NCBI GenBank assembly: GCA_036555105.1
Contig: DATBMA010000119.1
Location: 1 to 22,476, forward strand
Source of the DNA: DATBMA01 sp036555105
Lineage (GTDB): Bacteria > Actinomycetota > Acidimicrobiia > Spongiisociales > ZC4RG35
DNA: 22,476 nucleotides
Direction: 5' to 3'
The translations under genes and the position numbers were made by a program. This document shows positions 14,019 to 20,574 of the stretch, piece after piece; position 1 is the stretch's first letter; each line of letters opens with the position of its first letter. The notes beneath the pieces are model-generated. The model searched no databases and was not told the DNA's origin. It saw nothing but the letters and a program-made list of their open reading frames with translations.

Positions 14019-14741
14019 GTGCCCGTCGCCGTGAGAGCCGTCGACGCCCTCAAGGTCTACGGCGAGGGTCAGAACGAGGTCATCGCCCTCAACCACGTCG
14101 ACCTCGAGATCGCCCAGGGACGCTTCACGGCGATCATGGGGCCGTCCGGTTGCGGCAAGTCCACCCTTCTCCACTGCCTGGCCGGCCTCGATTCCCTCAC
14201 CTCCGGGAAGGTCATGGTCGGTGAGACGGACCTGGGTGGGTTGGACGATGATGAGCTGACCCGTCTGCGGCGAGACCGGATCGGCTTCGTCTTCCAGGCG
14301 TACAACCTGCTGCCGATGCTCACCGCCGCAGAGAACATCCGGCTGCCGATGACCATCGCAGGCCGCGAGCCCGATCCCGACTGGCTGGAGGCGATCGTGG
14401 AGGTGCTCCATCTGGCGGATCGCATGCACCATCGACCGGCGGAGCTCTCCGGGGGCCAACAACAGCGAGTGGCGGTCGCCCGAGCCCTAGTCACCCGACC
14501 CGACATCGTCTTCGCCGATGAGCCCGCTGGCAACCTCGACTCACGGGCCGGGACCGAGCTGCTGGCGTTCCTGCGGGAGGCGGTCGACCGCTTCGGCCAG
14601 AGCCTGGTGTTGGTGACACACGATCCCAACGCAGCCGCCCTCTCAGACCGTGTCCTATTCATGGCGGACGGGTCGGTGACCGGTGAGATCAACGCCCCCT
14701 CCATAGAGGCCATCCTCGACCGGGCCCGCACCGGCGCCTGA
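14019..14741 (+). CDS. ABC transporter ATP-binding protein (MacB/LolD type)
   Basis: This is the nucleotide-binding subunit of an exporter or mechanotransmission-type ABC system. In 240 residues it shows the Walker A GPSGCGKST (41-49), the Q-loop FVFQAYNLLPMLTAAENI, the signature LSGGQQQRVAVARAL, Walker B DIVFADEPAGNLDS with the catalytic Glu, and the H-loop VTHDPN. The sequence ENIRLPM after the Q-loop is typical of the MacB/LolD/FtsE branch. The start is GTG. Its TGA shares one base with the ATG of the permease gene (TGATG), so the two are coupled and surely form one complex. Confidence 0.96.
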   Translation: MPVAVRAVDALKVYGEGQNEVIALNHVDLEIAQGRFTAIMGPSGCGKSTLLHCLAGLDSLTSGKVMVGETDLGGLDDDELTRLRRDRIGFVFQAYNLLPMLTAAENIRLPMTIAGREPDPDWLEAIVEVLHLADRMHHRPAELSGGQQQRVAVARALVTRPDIVFADEPAGNLDSRAGTELLAFLREAVDRFGQSLVLVTHDPNAAALSDRVLFMADGSVTGEINAPSIEAILDRARTGA

Positions 14742-17272
14742 TGCTGATCGTCGCCCGCCGTGGAGTGGCGGGACACCGCGCCCGTTACATCCTCACTGGC
14801 CTGGCAATTTCATTGGCGGTGGGTCTGGTGGCCGCCAGTTTCATGTTCACCGACTCCCTCGGACGCGCCTTCGAGAACCTGTTCGGATCCGCCCTGGCGG
14901 GCTTCGACGTCCAGGTGCGACCGGAGGTCGATCCAGAACTGATATTCGGCGTCGGTGAGCCGATGGACCAGAGACTCATCGAGGACGTGCTGGCGGTTGC
15001 GGGCGTCGAAGCGGCCCAGGGCAGCCTCTTCGGCTTCGTCCAGGTGATCGTCGACGGAGAAGCAATCGGGGCTGGCGGGGCGCCATCCTTCATGGTCAGC
15101 TGGCCGGACCTGCTGCCCACCTTCGAAGTCAGGAGCGGGTCCAAACCCGAGGCGGCCGGCGAGGTGGCGATCGACCCCGCCACAGCAGACAGGACCGGGT
15201 TGGGCATCGGTGATCGGATCGAGATATCCGGGGGCGGCTCACCGGCCACCTTCATTGTCACCGGCACCGCCTCGATCGAAGGGTTCGACAGCTTCGGCGG
15301 AGCCGTGAGCGCCTATGCGCCCTTGTCCACCGTCCAGGAGGTGCTCGGGTTGCCTGGGAAAGTCTCGACGATCGAAGTGGCAGTCGAGCCCGGGGCGGAC
15401 ATCGATCAAGTCATCGATGCAATCAGTCCGATGCTGCCGGAGAGGGTCGAAGCGGTGTCCGCCCAGACCGCGGCCGACGAGCAGCTCGGGACCCTCAAGG
15501 ATGCCCTCGGCTTCCTCAACACGTTCCTGCTCGTGTTCGCGGGGGTAGCGGTGTTCGTCGCTGCCTTCCTCATCCAGAACACCTTTCGCATCCTGGTGGC
15601 GCAACGCACGCGAGAGCTCGCATTCCTGCGTGCGATTGGCGCCGGCCGCCGACAGGTGGCGTGGATGGTGCTGGCGGAGGCATCTCTGGTGGCTGTCATC
15701 GCCTCGCTCGTGGGGATCGGGCTTGGGGCGCTGCTTGCCCTGGGCATCCGGCTCCTGCTGTCGTTTGGCGGCAACCTCCCCGACGCCCCATTGCAGCTGC
15801 TGCCGAGAACCGTATTGGTGTGTATCGGAACCGGTCTGGCGGTGACCCTCCTCTCCGCCCTGCTTCCGGCGGTCATCGCCGGGCGGGTGCTGCCGCTGCA
15901 GGCCATCCGCCAGGTGGAGCTGAGCCCGGTCCGCCGGGTGCGGCGGCGTCGGGCCGCGGCCGGGTCGATTCTGATCGCGGCGGGACTGGCCCTGCTCGCG
16001 GGCGGACTGTTGGCCGACATACCTGACGGTCCTGTCTCCGAGATAGGGCTGGTTGGCATGGGAGCCGCCCTCCTCTTCATCGGCGTTGCGGTGATGGCCG
16101 GGTTGGTCGCCAGGGCCGCGACCAGGGCGCTTGGGGCTCCGCTGCGCGGGCTGGGGATGCCGGCCCGGCTGGCAGTCGACAATGCCGGGCGCAGCCCCCG
16201 GCGCACGGCGGCGACGGCCTCGGCGATCATGATCGGCCTGGCCCTGGTGGCACTGGTCATGGTCCTGGCGGACTCACTCGAGACATCGGCGGATCGGCTG
16301 GTGGCTGATCGATTCCGAGCCGACCTGGTGGTCTCACCTTCTGGCCTGGGGGGAGATCGCCTGAGCCCCGACCTCGCCCTGGCATTGGCCGAGGTGCCCG
16401 AGGTGGCGACCGCAGCTCCGTTGAGAATGGGCCAGGTTCTTGCCGGTGGCGACACCAGGCTGATGGCGGGCACCGACCCGGCCCTCATCCCCCAGGTGCT
16501 CGAGTTCAACTTGGTGGCGGGGGAGATCAGCGATCTTGGCCCTGGTGAGGTGGCAATCCGGCAACGGCTGGCGGATCGCATTGGAGTGTCGGTGGGTGAT
16601 GTGATCGACGTCACCTTCGCCCGAACCGGTGCCAAGCCGATGACGGTGGCCGCCATCTGGGACGCGCAGGGCGTGGGAGCGGGCCTGCTGGTCGACCTCG
16701 CTACGTATCAGGAGAACTTCGTCGAGCAGTTCGACGACTCTGTCTTCATCAACCTGACCGAAGGTGTCGATCCGGAGGACGGGCGCCAGGCCGTCGAGGC
16801 GGTGGTTGCGCAATTCCCGGGTGCCGAGGTGCAAGACCAGAGCCAGTTTGCCACCAGCGCCACAGACCAGATCGACGGGCTGGTGCGCCTCGTGCTGGGG
16901 CTTCTGGGAGTGGCCGTATTCATCTCCCTGTTTGCGATCACCAACACTCTCTCGCTGTCGGTTCTGGAGCGAACCCGCGAGATGGGGATGTTGCGGGCGG
17001 TTGGCATGAGCCGGCGCCAGCTGCGGGGCACTGTGATCTGGGAAGCCGTGTTGATCGCGGCCTTCGGCGCCATCCTTGGCATCGGCCTTGGGCTCTTCTT
17101 CGCCTGGGCGGTCGTGCAATCGACTGACGCGCAAGCACTCATCTTTTCCGTCCCCATTGCCAGGCTGGGTTTGGCCCTCGTGGTAGCGGTTGGGGCATCG
17201 GTCCTGGCTGCGGTGTTGCCGGCCAGACGAGCCGCCAGGGTGGACGTCGTGAAAGCCCTTGCCTATGAGTAG
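14741..17272 (+). CDS. ABC transporter permease with two FtsX domains
   Basis: This 843-residue permease partners the preceding ATPase. A first membrane helix lies at about 17-37, followed by a large extracytoplasmic MacB-PCD-like domain (about 38-250). A first FtsX domain follows (about 257-385), beginning with LNTFLLVFAGVAVFVAAFLI. Two extra helices (about 405-425 and 434-456) and another helix (about 489-510) precede a second extracytoplasmic domain. The second FtsX domain is at about 713-836 and contains RTREMGMLRAVGMSRRQL. The closing PARRAARVDVVKALAYE is a family hallmark. This two-times-four-helix type, common in Gram-positive bacteria, exports lipids, peptides or antibiotics or moves lipoproteins; the substrate is unknown. 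Confidence 0.94.
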   Translation: MLIVARRGVAGHRARYILTGLAISLAVGLVAASFMFTDSLGRAFENLFGSALAGFDVQVRPEVDPELIFGVGEPMDQRLIEDVLAVAGVEAAQGSLFGFVQVIVDGEAIGAGGAPSFMVSWPDLLPTFEVRSGSKPEAAGEVAIDPATADRTGLGIGDRIEISGGGSPATFIVTGTASIEGFDSFGGAVSAYAPLSTVQEVLGLPGKVSTIEVAVEPGADIDQVIDAISPMLPERVEAVSAQTAADEQLGTLKDALGFLNTFLLVFAGVAVFVAAFLIQNTFRILVAQRTRELAFLRAIGAGRRQVAWMVLAEASLVAVIASLVGIGLGALLALGIRLLLSFGGNLPDAPLQLLPRTVLVCIGTGLAVTLLSALLPAVIAGRVLPLQAIRQVELSPVRRVRRRRAAAGSILIAAGLALLAGGLLADIPDGPVSEIGLVGMGAALLFIGVAVMAGLVARAATRALGAPLRGLGMPARLAVDNAGRSPRRTAATASAIMIGLALVALVMVLADSLETSADRLVADRFRADLVVSPSGLGGDRLSPDLALALAEVPEVATAAPLRMGQVLAGGDTRLMAGTDPALIPQVLEFNLVAGEISDLGPGEVAIRQRLADRIGVSVGDVIDVTFARTGAKPMTVAAIWDAQGVGAGLLVDLATYQENFVEQFDDSVFINLTEGVDPEDGRQAVEAVVAQFPGAEVQDQSQFATSATDQIDGLVRLVLGLLGVAVFISLFAITNTLSLSVLERTREMGMLRAVGMSRRQLRGTVIWEAVLIAAFGAILGIGLGLFFAWAVVQSTDAQALIFSVPIARLGLALVVAVGASVLAAVLPARRAARVDVVKALAYE

Positions 17273-17280
17273 GTCGCACG

Positions 17281-17295
17281 GTCTCACCGTGAGAC
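17281..17295. promoter_or_regulatory. 15-base palindrome between permease and beta-propeller genes
   Basis: GTCTCAC-C-GTGAGAC is a perfect palindrome 8 bases after the permease stop and 52 bases before the next ATG. It may be an operator for the downstream gene pair. As RNA it would be a 6-bp hairpin with a CCG loop, but no T-run follows, so it would terminate poorly. Confidence 0.4.
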
Positions 17296-17347
17296 TTCGA
17301 GACAATCCGAGTAGTTTCGGGGTGTCGCTGACCATGGAGCTTGGGAT

Positions 17348-18361
17348 ATGACCGCATTGGCAATTGGCACCGAGAAGGGCGGATTCCTCTGGCGAAACGG
17401 TGAGCTCACCGGACCGCTGTTCAAGGGGTGGAAGGTGTCCGCCTGGGGCCGGGCTCCCGACGGGCAGTACCTGGCCGGTCTCGCCTCCAACTGGTTCGGA
17501 GCGTCGGTTCACCGCAGCCCCGACCTCGAGACCTGGGAGCAGGTGGAGAACGGGCCCAGCTACGAGGAAGGACGCAAGCTCAACCAGATCTGGACTTTCT
17601 GCACGTCGGATTCCAAGGTGTGGGCGGGGGTCGATGAGGCCGGCTTGTTCGTGAGCGCTGACAGCGGGCTCAGCTGGGACCCGGTGCCCGCCTTCAACGA
17701 ACATTCGAGCCGGGGGTCCTGGTCTCCAGGGGCAGGCGGCCTGTGCGCACACCACGTGCTGGTCGATGGGGACCGGATCTGGGTAGCGGCATCGGCCGTG
17801 GGAGTCTTCAGGTCGGATGATGGCGGCCAGACGTTCGGTCGTTACGACGAAGGAGTCCCTCCGGGAGTGACCCCGGACGAGGACGACGTCGAGGAGTTCG
17901 GTTACTGCGTGCACGCGTTGGCAGCTGACCCGTCCAGGGCCGACTTGATCTGGCGGCAGGACCACAAGGGGGTCTTTCGCACCAGCGACGCCGGCGCCCA
18001 CTGGGAGCAGATCGAAAAAGGCCTGCCGGCCAACTTCGGGTTCGTGATGGTGCGAGATGCATCGAGCGGCGCTCTGTTCACGGTCCCGCTCGAGGCCGAT
18101 GTGAATCGGTTGCCGGTTGACGGTGACCTGGCTGCCTATCGCAGCTTCGACGACGGCGATAGCTGGGAGCGGGCAGGCAGCGGGTGGCCGGAGGGCCCTC
18201 ATTTCACCGGGGTCCTGCGCAAGTCGGCGGCAACCGACGGCAATGGAGGGGTCTGGCTCGGAACGACCGGTGGTGACGTCTACGAGACCACCGACGCCGG
18301 TGACACCTGGCGCGCCCTCCCCTTCTCGGTCCCGCGAATCCTCTCGATGGCGGTGCTGTGA
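17348..18361 (+). CDS. Asp-box (BNR) repeat beta-propeller protein
   Basis: This cytoplasmic-looking protein of 337 residues has five Asp-boxes (S/T-x-D-x-G-x-x-W/F) at about 103 (SADSGLSW), 156 (SDDGGQTF), 213 (SDAGAHW), 266 (SFDDGDSW) and 315 (TDAGDTW), spaced about 50-60 residues. The spacing is what a sialidase-like or Vps10-like propeller shows. No signal peptide is seen, and I see no sialidase catalytic Arg triad, so enzyme activity should not be assumed. The ATG has GGAG 8 bases upstream. The stop overlaps the GTG of the MoaD/ThiS-like gene (GTGA), implying coupled production and probably a shared function. Database entries often name such proteins exo-alpha-sialidase on fold alone. 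Confidence 0.85.
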   Translation: MTALAIGTEKGGFLWRNGELTGPLFKGWKVSAWGRAPDGQYLAGLASNWFGASVHRSPDLETWEQVENGPSYEEGRKLNQIWTFCTSDSKVWAGVDEAGLFVSADSGLSWDPVPAFNEHSSRGSWSPGAGGLCAHHVLVDGDRIWVAASAVGVFRSDDGGQTFGRYDEGVPPGVTPDEDDVEEFGYCVHALAADPSRADLIWRQDHKGVFRTSDAGAHWEQIEKGLPANFGFVMVRDASSGALFTVPLEADVNRLPVDGDLAAYRSFDDGDSWERAGSGWPEGPHFTGVLRKSAATDGNGGVWLGTTGGDVYETTDAGDTWRALPFSVPRILSMAVL

Positions 18362-18672
18362 GCCCGACGGTTCGACTGCCAAGCGTGCTGGAACCGGCCA
18401 TCGGCAACGTGCGCACGGTGGAAGTCGAAGGTGAGACCCTGGCTGCTGCCCTCGACGACCTCATGGCCGCATACCCATCTCTACGAGTACATCTGTTCGA
18501 TGAAGGCGGGCGCCTACGCACACACGTGCTGTGCTTCGTGGATGGTCACTCGACCAGGCTCGAAGACTCGGCGACGACTGTCGGCGACCGGACCGAGATC
18601 AGGTTCTTGCAGGCGGTGTCGGGAGGGTCGCTGCCTGGACCGTCTTTGCCTTGGTCGGCCGGCTCCAGATGA
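18358..18672 (+). CDS. MoaD/ThiS-family ubiquitin-like protein with C-terminal extension
   Basis: This 104-residue beta-grasp protein resembles sulfur carriers: VRLPSVLEP, VEVEGETLAAALDDLMAAYP, LRTHVLCFVDGH and the final strand TEIRFLQAVSGG. Sulfur carriers must end in Gly-Gly to be adenylated and thiocarboxylated. Here the pair is at residues 89-90 and 14 more residues (SLPGPSLPWSAGSR) follow. Either the tail is removed by a protease, as for some carriers processed by JAMM peptidases, or the protein is not a sulfur carrier. Nine of the 14 tail codons end in G or C. The GTG start overlaps the stop of the propeller gene. The last 74 bases, including the diglycine codons, lie antisense to the DUF454 gene. 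No moaE, thiG or E1-like gene is present in the window. Confidence 0.82.
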   Translation: MSPTVRLPSVLEPAIGNVRTVEVEGETLAAALDDLMAAYPSLRVHLFDEGGRLRTHVLCFVDGHSTRLEDSATTVGDRTEIRFLQAVSGGSLPGPSLPWSAGSR

Positions 18673-19051
18673 ACCAGACGGCGTAGATCCCGACCAGGGC
18701 CAGGACCATCCTCACCCACCGTATGTCGGTCAGCCACACGACTGAGATCGTCAACGACCCGATAACCGCCAGCGACGCCCATACCTTGGTGCCGACCGTG
18801 AACCCATCTGAGCGGTAGCCGCGGATGATCTTCCCGAAGACGCGGTGGTTCACCAGCCATGAGTGGAACCGGTCGGACGACCGCGCAAAGAAGAAGGCAG
18901 CCAGGATCACGAAGTCGAAGGTGGGTATCCCCGGCAGCCAGCTGAAGTAGACCACCCCCACGCACAGCAGCCCGAGTACCAGATAGGTGCCCCGCAACAG
19001 CCGGCTGCGCGGCTTCGTCACCACCGCGGACTGGTCGGGGACCACGGTCAC
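18599..19051 (-). CDS. DUF454 (YbaN-like) inner-membrane protein
   Basis: This is a 150-residue membrane protein of unknown function. The DUF454 core is clear: LRGTYLVLGLLCVGVVYFSW, then LPGIPTFDFVILAAFFFARS, SSDRFHSWLVNHRVFGKII and RGYR. Four hydrophobic segments lie at about 22-39, 43-57, 91-106 and 112-128. The family normally carries LPxxPTxPF where this reads LPGIPTFDF. The start is GTG, with TAGGTT 6 bases upstream, and a close second GTG lies two codons on. The 3' end overlaps the MoaD/ThiS-like gene by 74 bases on the opposite strand, including its diglycine and tail codons. The gene is divergent from the aldolase gene. Confidence 0.85.
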   Translation of the reverse strand: MTVVPDQSAVVTKPRSRLLRGTYLVLGLLCVGVVYFSWLPGIPTFDFVILAAFFFARSSDRFHSWLVNHRVFGKIIRGYRSDGFTVGTKVWASLAVIGSLTISVVWLTDIRWVRMVLALVGIYAVWFIWSRPTKAKTVQAATLPTPPART

Positions 19052-19057
19052 CCGCGC

Positions 19058-19063
19058 AACCTA
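19058..19063 (-). promoter_or_regulatory. -10 box (TAGGTT) for leaderless DUF454 transcript
   Basis: TAGGTT on the minus strand ends 6 bases before the GTG at 19051. The divergent aldolase gene uses the same hexamer at the same distance. Confidence 0.45.
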
Positions 19064-19119
19064 CCGCCGGCCTTGCGGACAGCGAGTCGGCTCCTTGCTC
19101 CCGGAAGACTCGGGCCGGG

Positions 19120-19125
19120 TAGGTT
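19120..19125 (+). promoter_or_regulatory. -10 box (TAGGTT) for leaderless aldolase transcript
   Basis: TAGGTT ends 6 bases before the ATG at 19132 with no ribosome-binding site between. A TTGCTC at 19095-19100 is a poor -35 at 19-base spacing. Confidence 0.45.
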
Positions 19126-19131
19126 GGGCCG

Positions 19132-20160
19132 ATGCCGATCGTCGGGCCTGACAAATACCGGGAGATGTTCGTCACCGCCCGCCAGAAGGGCTACGCCTTC
19201 CCGGCCATCAACGTGACGGGGAGCGAGTCACTGAATGCAGCCCTCGGCGGTTTTGCCGAGGCGGAGTCGGATGGGATCGTGCAGGTCTCGACCGGGGCCG
19301 CGGAGTTCCTCTCTGGGCGTGGCGTGAAAGACATGCCGACCGGGGCGGCCGCCCTCGCCGAGTTCGCTCATATCGCGGCTGCCCGCTATCCGGTGAACAT
19401 CGCCCTCCACACCGATCACTGCCCGCCGGAGAAGGTCGACACCTATATCCGGCCGCTGCTGGCGATCTCGGCGCAGCGGCGGGCGAGCGGACAGGGCCCG
19501 CTGTTCCAGAGCCACATGCTCGATGCCTCGGCTCTGCCGCTCGAGGAGAACCTGGCTCTGGCTCGGGAGCTCCTGGATGAATGTGCCCACAACGACATCG
19601 TTCTCGAGCTGGAGATTGGGATCGTCGGCGGGGTCGAGGACACCATGGACCATGAGCACCTCGATCGCGACAAGTTGTACACCAGCCCGGAGGACATGGT
19701 TCGGACGGCCGAGGCGCTCGGCACCGGAGAGAGCGGCTTCTATTTGCTCGCCGCCGTGTTCGGGAACGTGCACGGCGTCTACAAGCCAGGCAAGGTGCAG
19801 CTGCGGCCTTCGATCCTGCGTGACGGGCAGGAGGCGATGGCGGCCAAGTTCGGCGAGGACGGGCGCCACTTCCTCGTATTCCACGGAGGCAGCGGCTCAT
19901 CGTTGGACGAGATCCGCGAGACCATCTCATACGGAGTCGTGAAGATGAACGTCGACACCGACACTCAGTACGCCTTCACCCGCCCTATCGCCGACCACAT
20001 GCTGTCCAACTACGCCGGAGTGCTGAAAGTCGACGGCGAGGTCGGGGACAAGAAGGCATACGACCCCCGTTCGTACATGAAGAAAGCCGAGGAGGGCATG
20101 GCCGCCAGGGTGATCGAGGCTTGCCGCGATCTCGGCTCGATCGGCAGGACCCTCAGATGA
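19132..20160 (+). CDS. fbaA: Class II fructose-bisphosphate aldolase
   Basis: This zinc enzyme cleaves fructose-1,6-bisphosphate to dihydroxyacetone phosphate and glyceraldehyde-3-phosphate in glycolysis and gluconeogenesis. It has 342 residues, in the range of the long class IIA type. The active-site segment ALHTDHCPPEK holds catalytic Asp95 and zinc ligand His96. Further hallmarks are LELEIGIVGGVED, the His in FGNVHGVY, the ligand His and phosphate loop in VFHGGSGS, and VVKMNVDTDTQYAFTRP, which binds substrate. The extended loop with GVEDTMDHEHLDRDKLYTSP is typical of type A. The stop overlaps the ATG of the zinc-ribbon gene (ATGA). The symbol fbaA reflects the family; fba is also used. Confidence 0.96.
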   Translation: MPIVGPDKYREMFVTARQKGYAFPAINVTGSESLNAALGGFAEAESDGIVQVSTGAAEFLSGRGVKDMPTGAAALAEFAHIAAARYPVNIALHTDHCPPEKVDTYIRPLLAISAQRRASGQGPLFQSHMLDASALPLEENLALARELLDECAHNDIVLELEIGIVGGVEDTMDHEHLDRDKLYTSPEDMVRTAEALGTGESGFYLLAAVFGNVHGVYKPGKVQLRPSILRDGQEAMAAKFGEDGRHFLVFHGGSGSSLDEIRETISYGVVKMNVDTDTQYAFTRPIADHMLSNYAGVLKVDGEVGDKKAYDPRSYMKKAEEGMAARVIEACRDLGSIGRTLR

Positions 20161-20363
20161 CCCAGCAGCACCCACTCCGGCCGCCGTCGATCATCGAGTG
20201 CGTCGACTGCGGAGAGGAGGCGCATCTCTTGAACCCGCCGCGTGCCGGTGAGCGCCTGTTCCCCGGCGACGTGCTCACCTACCGCTGCACCGCATGTATG
20301 GAGCGGTTCGATGTCGTCTGGGAGGAGCCGGTGGGAGAAGAACGCCCGGTATCGGAGATCTGA
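20157..20363 (+). CDS. Small zinc-ribbon protein, function unknown
   Basis: I recognise no named family for this 68-residue protein. It has two CxxC knuckles, ECVDCGEE (residues 15-18) and YRCTACMERFDVVW, the spacing expected of a single treble-clef or zinc-ribbon fold with four cysteine ligands. An acidic tail (EEPVGEERPVSEI) follows. The ATG overlaps the aldolase stop, so it is made together with that enzyme. Such ribbons may bind nucleic acid or act as protein adaptors; nothing here decides. It is convergent with a small minus-strand gene 40 bases away. Confidence 0.8.
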   Translation: MTQQHPLRPPSIIECVDCGEEAHLLNPPRAGERLFPGDVLTYRCTACMERFDVVWEEPVGEERPVSEI

Positions 20364-20403
20364 CTGGCGGCCAACTCGGGACCGGAAGTCTTCTTGGTTC
20401 GGG

Positions 20404-20574
20404 CTAAGCCGCCTTGGGCGGCTGCTCGCCCTGCAGCTGCTCGCCCCACTCGACGAGCTTCCTGCCCAGGCGGGCGGGGAGAGTCGGCCGCTCCACCGGC
20501 TCGGAGAGCGGGGAGCGGCTGGCCTCGATGATCACGTAATGAGAGCGGACGTAGCCTTCGAGGAAGGGGATCAC
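20404..20574 (-). CDS. Small 56-residue protein coupled to the ArsR-type regulator
   Basis: This short open frame begins with MIPFLEGYVRSHYVIIEASR and ends in QLQGEQPPKAA. It is predicted to be soluble and helical, with no cysteines and no membrane segment. Support for coding: AAGGAG (20582-20587) lies 7 bases before the GTG; the GTG overlaps the TGA of the upstream regulator (GTGA); and 51 of 56 codons end in G or C, as in neighbouring genes. I do not recognise the family. Its coupling suggests it works with, or is controlled by, the DUF5937/ArsR regulator. Confidence 0.7.
   Translation of the reverse strand: MIPFLEGYVRSHYVIIEASRSPLSEPVERPTLPARLGRKLVEWGEQLQGEQPPKAA

Noticed and set aside
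16334..18382. A 682-codon minus-strand frame across the permease and propeller genes
   Set aside because: It spans two well-supported genes on the opposite strand and shows no family motifs; it is a composition artefact.
20364..20403. Terminator between the zinc-ribbon gene and the 56-residue gene
   Set aside because: I found no convincing stem followed by a T-run in this 40-base gap.
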